The notes beneath the pieces are model-generated. The model saw only the letters and a list, made by a program, of their open reading frames with translations, had not been told where the DNA came from and did no database searches. A stretch of DNA of 40,235 bases. Source: Clostridiales bacterium (lineage in GTDB: Bacteria; Bacillota; Clostridia; UBA1381). The translations under genes and the position numbers were made by a program. Every line of letters begins with the position of its first letter. Positions within the stretch are counted from its first letter, which is position 1. Below, one piece after another: positions 26,605 to 33,898 of the stretch. The stretch is from NCBI GenBank assembly GCA_029219585.1, contig JAQXTR010000051.1, positions 1 to 40,235 of the forward strand, written 5' to 3'.

Positions 26605-26770
26605 AAGGAATTTTATGGAACTCAGAAAGTTAGGCACATAATCAATAATTTAGTTTTGCTGTTGCTCTATTATGTAATATCAAAATGTAAAGTCATTTAT
26701 GAGCTTTATAACATCTGGTTGTTGTCACTGTTATATTTGTATCTATTAGGCGTTTTTAATATATACTTTA

Positions 26771-29700
26771 TTATTTAATTCTGTACTGTACCCATTCCTG
26801 AATGTTGCTAATGTTGTTTCCGGTTGGATACTCAACAGACTCTTTCGTTTCTGATTTTGTGTACTTAAATACTTTATAATAGTCCGTATACCAACAAGTA
26901 TAGTACGGAATCTTATACCAATAATATGAGTCCGTGCAAGCCCATTTATAATCATAAACATTGTCTGCCTTATAAGCATTACCACTCCTATCTGTACTTG
27001 TAAAATTAGTTGATGTGTCAAAAGAATGAATTGTATAACAATTATTACCGTTTGCATTGGTTGGTGTTCTTTCAATCCAACTGTCATATGGTCCTGAACT
27101 TAGGCTTCTTCCCTGACACCAATGCATATAAATGTATCCGGTATGTCCTGCACTTGTATCACGCTTATTGGTTTCTGTTTCATAATTATACCAACGATCC
27201 GACTTGAAATCAGCATATCGCCCATTCATATTATATCCGCTGAAATTTGCATAGTGGAAGTAACCGCTACCTGATTGTACCCAATATGAATCATAACAGC
27301 TCCATCCGCTTAAAGAAGTAGATGAACTTTCTGTATAATGGGTTTGCGTATATGAATACTTTGTATCAACCACTTCTGCACCGTCAGGCAATTCCGAAGC
27401 CGGTGTCCAAGCTGATACATCGTTCAGCACCCAATGAGCATATAGTGTAATATCTACACTCGAAGTCATTAAGCTTTCGCTCGTTACCTCTTCTCCGCGA
27501 CTTTCGTCAACTACACCGTCAGTTGTTTGAGGATTTTTATACCACCCGTCAAAAGTATAGTAGTCACGGCTAACAACAGGTAGTTCACCCATTAAGCCGT
27601 TGTATGGAACCATTTTATAATCTTTTTCTTTGCCAAGGACACCACCGTTTGCATTAAATGTTACTTTCCTCGAAGTTAAATAATTTATATATTCTTCTTC
27701 AGTAATTGTTATAATTTTATCATCAGCGATACAGACATCATTGTTGTTTACGGTGTCGCAGACCAAAACATTTCCATTTGTTTCAATCGCCGAATATGTT
27801 TCTTCATTGATTTGTACTAAGTTAATGTTTTTGGTAATCATGCTGTTTTCGCTCTCGGACAGTATATTAGATATACCCTCTATGGAAAGAGTTGTTTCGT
27901 ATGCTTTTAAAATCAGTGCAAAGCCATCGCTGTGTACTGTTACTCTTTCCAATGTTAAATTTGGTGATGAAATCTCTATCGGGACTACATCACAGTCTGA
28001 AATAGTAATACCGCTGATTATTGTTGTTTGTGAGTCAGAATTGATATTTAAGCCTTTATATTCTTTATACCCGCCTAACAATTTAAATGTTTCAATTTCT
28101 CCTATATCAAATGACACGTCACTGAAATCATCGGCTTCAATGTTTGAAATATCTAAAGTAATATTCTTAACATTTGAATTTGCTACAATATTTGCAATTG
28201 CTTTTGTCGGAGCGTTAGACTTAATTGCAGGTATACCGTCAAAGGCACTCTTACCGATGGATTCGATTTCATCCGGCAATGAAAATTCACTGAGGGAGGA
28301 ACAGCCTTTAAAGGCGTTCGCTCCAATGCTCACAACATTGGGACATATCACTTCTCTCAAAGCCGTACAGCCTTCAAACGCCGATTCAGGGATTTCATTT
28401 ACAAAGTTACCTATCGATACACCGATGATATTTGTGTTATCTTTAAATAATCCCGGAGCAATACCTTTAATTTTATGGAATTCAGGCTCACATGTCGTTG
28501 TATTTGTCTTTGTATAGTATGACGGAATCAGTGCTATTTCATCATCTGATGAACCCAAATATTTCGTTACTATGCCATCGTCGTTAATCTCTAGTTTGGA
28601 TGACGCAATTCTGCTGTTTACATAATCGTTTACAAATCCGGGAATCTCAAACGGCAAAACGCTGGTTTCATAATCATTAAAGGTTCTGTCATAAGAATAA
28701 TCAAGATATTCTTTGTATTCATCATCATCTAAAACGCTGTATGTATATGTATAGTATGATTTGTTTTTGATGTCATATCCCACAACACCGAACACATGCG
28801 CCATACCAACTTGAACCAGTCTGTATGCACCATATGTATTGCCGGTTGATTCAAATTTTCTTTCAGATATTTCTATCTCAGCTTCTGAATATGTAACAGA
28901 TGAACTGTATAAATCTTCTTGTGCATGGGAGGACGCATATTCCTTTGATTCGCCCTCACTGCCACCTGTTGTATAAGTAGAATCTTTTGAGTTCTTTTTA
29001 CTGATTAACTCAGAAACAGCTTTTGACACAGACTGAGACGCACTTGTGGAAGCACTCGAACTAAAACCTTGCGAACTGTTCCATGTTTTTGATGATGTGG
29101 CTGTTGAAGATTTTGAATTAGCAATATCTATATTCTTCGACCAACTGTTTGTACCTGTTTTTATGTCCTTTGTAAATTTGCTCTGTTCATATCCGGCGCC
29201 AATTTCCCAAGCAGTTGTATTAGATAAACTTGCTTCAGCTCCAACTTCTCCCTTAGCTACGCCAAGCGGTACTTCAATTCCAGCGCTAACTCCTACAGAA
29301 GCAGTTGTGGAGTTTGATAGCTTACCATCAATATTAAATTTGGCATATTTTTGTTCTTCATTATATGTTGAGTCAGTATGTGCCTTGTTTGCAGATATTT
29401 TGTAAGATGAGTTATTGCTGTTAACTAAGCTTGAAGAACCGCCTGTAGAATTAACCATATTATAAGTGTTACTGCTATTTTTGCAGAGTTCTTCCGCTTC
29501 TTCAACGGTCATACCGTGCTGTTCTGCCCATTCTTCACTTACGGTTGTACTTTCATTCCAATCCCTTGAAAGTGTCCATGTTGCAGAATTCGTTGTGGTA
29601 TTTGCTATTGTCTTTCCAATTTCTTCTGAATTACCTTTTGTTATTGATGTTTGTTTTACGATACCTGTGCTTGTGATAAGGCCGTTTGCCACAAGTAAGT

Positions 29701-30931
29701 CCTGCGTTTCGAACAACGGGATATTTTGTATTTTTCCGATTTCATAAACAAATAAAATTTGGCCGTTATCAGAATCCTCGCAAATAATAGGATCTCCTAA
29801 TTTTTTAACCGGGACAGCTTTATTTCTATCGCTTGCCCAGTTTGCATACAAGACCAAATCGCCGGTTGTCCCTTCGGGAATTTCAGTACCGTACATTCTT
29901 CCGTTTTTATCCGACCAACCAAGGAATTTGTAGGTATCCATTTTGGGTATCGGAAGAATCTTCGTTTGTGTAGGTTTGTATGTATCTGGTGCGTAAGAAA
30001 TAGGTCTATTGTCCGGGCCTATCGGAACCATATCACACATATATTGAATAGAATATTCTGATTTTGGTAATTTGGGTATAATCGTTTCATCCAATGTAAT
30101 TGCAGTAATACCTTTCTCATCTCTGAAATACTTACCGCAAGCCTTACAATACCAATATGCAATATTTCCTTCTTCTTCCTCGGTTGCTTCTTTAGCGGGA
30201 ATTGCTTCCATAACATGATTGCAGCCCGCAGATAGATAAGGCAGAGTAATGCCATAGCCGCCGGCTATATATCTTCTTGTTAAAATTGTATCGGTTGTAT
30301 TGATTTTTGTATCAAGATTTACGTCTGCGGCTTGTTCCTTAATCATTTGCGTATAACCACCGGCGATATGCCTTCTCATCATAATAACATCAGTGGTGTT
30401 AATTTTCTTATCTGAATTTAAATCGCCGTAAGTAAAATCCAACACTTCAATACTGCCGTTAATAATATTAACATCTATAGGATTCAGATAGTTGTTAACG
30501 ATTGACCCATCATCATAGGAAGCGGTAATATTGTATTTTGTACCTGATTGTGCATCATCAGGAATTTTGAATTGAAGCGTTAAAATAACACCGTCCAAAA
30601 TATCAGTATCCGTCAATTCCTGACCATCCCATACAAAATTGCACGGCGATGTAAAACTGCCAGGTGTTGTCATTGTCAAAGCCGAAAAGGCATCGCCGTT
30701 GGCTGCACCGACTAATATTAATCCTTCATCAAACTCAAAGGTTAAAGTTGCACCAAGAATTCCCGGATTGTTTTCAATTTGCACTGCAACATCAACCGTT
30801 GAACCGGCAGTGTCGCTTATGCCGGGTATTGTTATTGTCGTGGCTCCCCCTGCAAATACAGAAACAGGAGCAAACAATGATGCCATCATTACTAATGACA
30901 AAACTAATGAAATTAGCTTTTTGAGTTTCAT
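26771..30931 (-). CDS. Giant secreted cohesin-dockerin-InlB-LRR surface protein
   Basis: 1386 residues. Signal peptide 1-27; cohesin-like beta domain 31-163 (PGILGATLTFEFD, NFVWDG, DDGSIVNN); dockerin 168-226 with two calcium loops DLNSDKKINTTD and DVNLDTKINTTD, each followed by a TRRYIAGGY-type helix; a CxxC zinc-ribbon-like module 236-288 (YWYCKACGKYF); a partial InlB-type repeat 293-366 ending LVLYANW; a 400-residue Ser/Thr/Asn-rich middle region 380-780 of unknown type; BspA-like leucine-rich repeats 833-900 (AFEGCTALREV, AFKGCSSLSEF); a beta-helix-like stretch 915-1060; a second InlB repeat 1088-1167 (VTFNANGG to LYAHW); and a Tyr/Trp-rich C-terminal domain 1172-1386. No membrane anchor or sorting signal. 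Third in the operon, 25 nt after the double-cohesin gene. No catalytic motif seen; an adhesin-like role is inferred. Confidence 0.88.
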   Translation of the reverse strand: MKLKKLISLVLSLVMMASLFAPVSVFAGGATTITIPGISDTAGSTVDVAVQIENNPGILGATLTFEFDEGLILVGAANGDAFSALTMTTPGSFTSPCNFVWDGQELTDTDILDGVILTLQFKIPDDAQSGTKYNITASYDDGSIVNNYLNPIDVNIINGSIEVLDFTYGDLNSDKKINTTDVIMMRRHIAGGYTQMIKEQAADVNLDTKINTTDTILTRRYIAGGYGITLPYLSAGCNHVMEAIPAKEATEEEEGNIAYWYCKACGKYFRDEKGITAITLDETIIPKLPKSEYSIQYMCDMVPIGPDNRPISYAPDTYKPTQTKILPIPKMDTYKFLGWSDKNGRMYGTEIPEGTTGDLVLYANWASDRNKAVPVKKLGDPIICEDSDNGQILFVYEIGKIQNIPLFETQDLLVANGLITSTGIVKQTSITKGNSEEIGKTIANTTTNSATWTLSRDWNESTTVSEEWAEQHGMTVEEAEELCKNSSNTYNMVNSTGGSSSLVNSNNSSYKISANKAHTDSTYNEEQKYAKFNIDGKLSNSTTASVGVSAGIEVPLGVAKGEVGAEASLSNTTAWEIGAGYEQSKFTKDIKTGTNSWSKNIDIANSKSSTATSSKTWNSSQGFSSSASTSASQSVSKAVSELISKKNSKDSTYTTGGSEGESKEYASSHAQEDLYSSSVTYSEAEIEISERKFESTGNTYGAYRLVQVGMAHVFGVVGYDIKNKSYYTYTYSVLDDDEYKEYLDYSYDRTFNDYETSVLPFEIPGFVNDYVNSRIASSKLEINDDGIVTKYLGSSDDEIALIPSYYTKTNTTTCEPEFHKIKGIAPGLFKDNTNIIGVSIGNFVNEIPESAFEGCTALREVICPNVVSIGANAFKGCSSLSEFSLPDEIESIGKSAFDGIPAIKSNAPTKAIANIVANSNVKNITLDISNIEADDFSDVSFDIGEIETFKLLGGYKEYKGLNINSDSQTTIISGITISDCDVVPIEISSPNLTLERVTVHSDGFALILKAYETTLSIEGISNILSESENSMITKNINLVQINEETYSAIETNGNVLVCDTVNNNDVCIADDKIITITEEEYINYLTSRKVTFNANGGVLGKEKDYKMVPYNGLMGELPVVSRDYYTFDGWYKNPQTTDGVVDESRGEEVTSESLMTSSVDITLYAHWVLNDVSAWTPASELPDGAEVVDTKYSYTQTHYTESSSTSLSGWSCYDSYWVQSGSGYFHYANFSGYNMNGRYADFKSDRWYNYETETNKRDTSAGHTGYIYMHWCQGRSLSSGPYDSWIERTPTNANGNNCYTIHSFDTSTNFTSTDRSGNAYKADNVYDYKWACTDSYYWYKIPYYTCWYTDYYKVFKYTKSETKESVEYPTGNNISNIQEWVQYRIK

Positions 30932-30956
30932 TTTGTTTTCATTCCTTTCTTTACAT

Positions 30957-32123
30957 TTATTTTAATGTGATCTTTTGAGACTCACATAATGGCGCTAAAA
31001 CATCTGTCCAGCAGAATACTTTTGCATATGTCGCAGTTGCATCTTCTGCAACAGTAATTTTCGGGTTGTTTAAATCAAACACTTTTACAGAAGTCATCAT
31101 TTCTGAATCATTATAAAAAGCAACATATATGTCCCCGCTTGTTTCAGTAATCGAAGGCAAGCCAACTATTTTATCACCAATTATAACTTCAATAATTTTT
31201 GAGCCAACTGTAATGCTTCCTTTTTTAAGAAAAACATCTATCGGCATCAGATCACCGTTTACAATATCGCCTTCTTCATATGTTGCTGTGATATCATATA
31301 TGCCGTTGCCTTGAGGCGCAGTAAAGGTTAAAGTGAAAAACAGTCCATTGGTGACGTCCTCTTCAATACCATCAAATACCAAATTAAAAGGATTTGCTGA
31401 TAAATTTCCCGGCTTTGTCATTATTAATCCGGATAACGCATCACCTTTTGTTATTCCCGTAAGCGTTAAGGCTTCATCATATGCAATTTTCAATGTAGTT
31501 CCGCATATTCCTGTGTTACCTGCCATATAAACAGGGACATCAATACTTTCTACAGGATTCGCTGTTACATTTCCAATTGTAATAATGGGATTATCATGTT
31601 TTTCGACATCTTCATTATCACCGCCTTCATCTCCCGTACCACCACCGGGACTCGTTCCAACCGTCACTTGCCCTCCTAAAGTTTCAACTTCAAGTGCTTC
31701 CAGATTACCATTGACAATATCTCCGGCTTCGTATGTAACAGAAATATCGTAAGTGCCGCTTTCTGACATCACATTAAAACACAAATATGCTATAACGCCA
31801 TTTGTAGAATCTTCCTCAATACCGTCAAATACCAAATTAAATGGATTTGATGCTAAATTACCCGGCTTTGTCATAATTAGTGAACCCAAGGCTTCTCCGA
31901 CACTAATGCTTTTTAAAACAAGAGAGTTATCATAACTAACTGATAGTGTAGCCCCGCAAATACCGGTATTATTGTTTATTTTAATAGGTACCAATATTTC
32001 TTCATTTACTGCAACAGAAGTATTTTCTACAAAGATTGATGTGGCAGAGCTTGCAAAAGCATTTGCTGATGACAGCAAAATAAACAAAGTCAGTATAAAA
32101 AATATAAAACTATTTTTCTTCAT
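30957..32123 (-). CDS. Secreted double-cohesin protein (small scaffoldin-like)
   Basis: 388 residues from the ATG at 32123, behind AAAGGGG; a GTG three codons earlier would overlap that site. Signal peptide about 1-26 (ends ANAFASS). Two cohesin-like domains cover about 30-157 and 179-307, joined by a Gly/Asp/Glu linker. They share NTGICG.TL, LIMTKPGNL, NPFNLVFDGIEED and GDIVNG, so they are a recent duplication. Residues 310-388 form another beta module (VFDLNNPKITV, AKVFCW, PLCESQKITL). No dockerin, SLH or anchor is visible, so how it stays at the surface is unclear. It lies between the SLH-anchored cohesin gene (18-nt gap) and the dockerin gene, which points to a linking role. Confidence 0.88.
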   Translation of the reverse strand: MKKNSFIFFILTLFILLSSANAFASSATSIFVENTSVAVNEEILVPIKINNNTGICGATLSVSYDNSLVLKSISVGEALGSLIMTKPGNLASNPFNLVFDGIEEDSTNGVIAYLCFNVMSESGTYDISVTYEAGDIVNGNLEALEVETLGGQVTVGTSPGGGTGDEGGDNEDVEKHDNPIITIGNVTANPVESIDVPVYMAGNTGICGTTLKIAYDEALTLTGITKGDALSGLIMTKPGNLSANPFNLVFDGIEEDVTNGLFFTLTFTAPQGNGIYDITATYEEGDIVNGDLMPIDVFLKKGSITVGSKIIEVIIGDKIVGLPSITETSGDIYVAFYNDSEMMTSVKVFDLNNPKITVAEDATATYAKVFCWTDVLAPLCESQKITLK

Positions 32124-32141
32124 TTTTCTCACCCCTTTCTT

Positions 32142-33395
32142 TTAGAATTCCTCTATTTCTATATATCCTTGATATATTCTTGGATTCACTTCATTTAAAT
32201 CAGTATCAACTATGTCTCCGGGAGTGTAGTTGAATTTTAAAGAATATCTTTTACCGATTGTTACACTATCCGATATTTCAAATTTTAAAGTAAGCAATGT
32301 ACCGTTTTTAATATCTGTTGAGTTAACTTCTAAACCATCCCAAACAAACCTTACTCCTGAATCTAAAGTTTTTGACGGAGTTAATGTCAAAACATCAGAA
32401 ACAGCTTCACCATTTTCTACACTTAACAATCTCATTGCTGTTTCATCATATTCTAAACTTAATATCATACCGAGAATGCCGGGATTTTTTTGTAAATACA
32501 AAGTGACTTCTATGACCTCTCCCGGTTTACCATAAGCGGTATTTACTTTTATTGCAGGTTGTTCCACAATGATTTCTTCGTGAATATTATTAGAGTCATC
32601 TGTAGTGGAATTATCGCCTGCGCCGGAAGGCGGTACATTATCTGAAGATGAGGTATCTTCACTTAAATCCGCAGAGGGTTTATTTGTTATAGTATAATCT
32701 TCTTTTTCTGTGTTTTGATTTTCTTCTAGAGGACTATCATCTTTTGCATTAAGAATGTTTTCGCACATCCTTTTTAAAATGGCAGCTACTTGGCATCGTG
32801 TTGCGTTTCCTTTAGGGCTTATTGTCTCTGAAGTGATACCGGTAATTATTCCATTAGCATTTGCCCATTTCATAGCTTCAACAGCATATTCGCTGATTTC
32901 TTCAAAATCTTTAAAGTTATTTATGTCTTTATTAGAAGAGATATTTAATTCTTTATACGATGCGTATCTGTATAAGATTGCAGCTAACTGCTCACGGGTT
33001 ATATAATCTTCCGGTCCGAAAGCTGTATCGTTATATCCGCTGACAATTCTGTTTGCCGAAGCCCAACCTACTGCATTATAATAATATTTTTCACTTATAA
33101 CATCGGAAAATGGGATTTTATTTACAATCTGGGGATCTCCGTCAAGACGCCATAAAATTGTTACAATCATCCCACGAGTTGTGCAATCGTTAGGGGCAAA
33201 AGTTGTTTCACTTATTCCGTTCATAAGCGCTTTTCCGCGCACATATTGTACATCTGAGAAAAACCAATCTTTTTCATTTACATCTGAAAAGTTTTTCGTT
33301 ACAGAAGCGGTGCTTAAGGATGTTCCAGCTACAAAAAGAATAGAACTTATTACTATCAGTAACACTAACAGATAAATTTTTTTGCTTTTTTGCAT
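32142..33395 (-). CDS. SLH-anchored cohesin protein
   Basis: 417 residues. Signal or N-terminal membrane segment 5-30; three S-layer-homology repeats at about 35-80, 95-145 and 160-210 (FSDV, WA.A..I..G, T.FAP or F.PED.ITREQLAAIL), which bind pyruvylated wall polymers; an acidic Ser/Asp linker 215-280; and one cohesin-like domain 281-415 (PGEVIEVTLYLQKNPGILG, RFVWDGLEV, YTPGDIVDTDL). This order, SLH plus a single cohesin, is that of cellulosome anchoring proteins although SLH is here at the N-terminus. First gene of the operon, behind AAAGGAG and a consensus promoter whose -35 is inside an inverted repeat. Confidence 0.92.
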   Translation of the reverse strand: MQKSKKIYLLVLLIVISSILFVAGTSLSTASVTKNFSDVNEKDWFFSDVQYVRGKALMNGISETTFAPNDCTTRGMIVTILWRLDGDPQIVNKIPFSDVISEKYYYNAVGWASANRIVSGYNDTAFGPEDYITREQLAAILYRYASYKELNISSNKDINNFKDFEEISEYAVEAMKWANANGIITGITSETISPKGNATRCQVAAILKRMCENILNAKDDSPLEENQNTEKEDYTITNKPSADLSEDTSSSDNVPPSGAGDNSTTDDSNNIHEEIIVEQPAIKVNTAYGKPGEVIEVTLYLQKNPGILGMILSLEYDETAMRLLSVENGEAVSDVLTLTPSKTLDSGVRFVWDGLEVNSTDIKNGTLLTLKFEISDSVTIGKRYSLKFNYTPGDIVDTDLNEVNPRIYQGYIEIEEF

Positions 33396-33508
33396 TTAAT
33401 CATCTCCTTTGAATTTACTGCTTTTGACATAAGCGAAATAGCAAAACCATAGGTTTTAAGTCATTTTTCTTATGAGATATTTAAATTTGTCGCTCCATGG
33501 GTATGTTC

Positions 33509-33537
33509 ATTATAACATATTGCATTACAAATTGCAA
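33509..33537 (-). promoter_or_regulatory. Promoter of the cohesin-dockerin operon
   Basis: On the minus strand: TTGCAA (33532-33537), 17-bp spacer, TATAAT (33509-33514) with TGT before it (extended -10). The leader is about 105 nt. The -35 and most of the spacer lie in an inverted repeat. Confidence 0.8.
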
Positions 33538-33539
33538 TA
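33518..33539. promoter_or_regulatory. Candidate operator 1: inverted repeat over the operon -35
   Basis: TATTGCA (33518-33524) and TGCAATA (33533-33539) are perfect inverted arms 8 bp apart. The site contains TTGCATTACAAA (33520-33531), matching operator 2 at 11 of 12 bases. Confidence 0.6.
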
Positions 33540-33577
33540 CGTTATTTATTCTTTTTTTCGATTTTTTTTCTACATAT

Positions 33578-33590
33578 TTTGCATTGCAAA
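33578..33590. promoter_or_regulatory. Candidate operator 2: palindrome over the RHH-gene -35
   Basis: TTTGCA, one T, TGCAAA: a perfect 13-bp palindrome that includes TTGCATTGCAAA (33579-33590). Confidence 0.6.
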
Positions 33591-33613
33591 CGCTATATTT
33601 ATAAATATATAAT
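33584..33613 (+). promoter_or_regulatory. Promoter of the ribbon-helix-helix gene
   Basis: TTGCAA (33584-33589), 18-bp spacer, TATAAT (33608-33613). The surrounding AT-rich DNA offers other -10 choices. Confidence 0.6.
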
Positions 33614-33671
33614 TTTTATATATAATAATATTATTATATGTATTACCAAATAAGACAGGAGGTTTTGTAAT

Positions 33672-33845
33672 ATGCGTAAATTTAAAATACCGATCACTCC
33701 GCACACTACCAATAAATGCATTCGGTTTCCGGATGACATAATTAATGCTGTAGAAGCATCAATACAAGGTCTTGATTGTACCTTTTCTGCATTTGTTGTT
33801 GAGGCAGTCCGAGTTGCTTTGGAAAATTTAAAAGAAGAAGATTAA
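33672..33845 (+). CDS. Small ribbon-helix-helix DNA-binding protein
   Basis: 57 residues, MRKFKIPITPHTTNKCIRFP at the start. The beta-strand NKCIRFP followed by DDIINAVEASIQGLDCTFSA and FVVEAVRVALENLK gives the strand-helix-helix plan of Arc/MetJ/CopG-type repressors, which bind DNA as dimers through the strand. AGGAGG lies 9 nt before the ATG. The gene is divergent from the cohesin operon; both promoters carry TTGCATT(A/G)CAAA at or near their -35. It converges on the rpoC terminator hairpin. Repression of itself and the operon is inferred from position and repeats, not shown. It may also be one of many similar genes acting elsewhere. Confidence 0.85.
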   Translation: MRKFKIPITPHTTNKCIRFPDDIINAVEASIQGLDCTFSAFVVEAVRVALENLKEED

Positions 33846-33852
33846 TATACAC

Positions 33853-33886
33853 AAAAAAATCTGCACAGCAATTTTTGCTGTGCAGA
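33853..33886 (-). terminator. Rho-independent terminator of the rpoBC operon
   Basis: Perfect 12-bp stem TCTGCACAGCAA/TTGCTGTGCAGA (33860-33871 with 33875-33886), 3-nt loop, then TTTTTTTG on the minus strand. Confidence 0.88.
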
Positions 33887-33898
33887 CTGTTCATAAAT

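Noticed and set aside
27741-28517. 258-residue plus-strand frame antisense to the giant surface protein
   Set aside because: It lies wholly inside a well-supported minus-strand gene with clear domains, has no ribosome site, and shows no recognisable motif.
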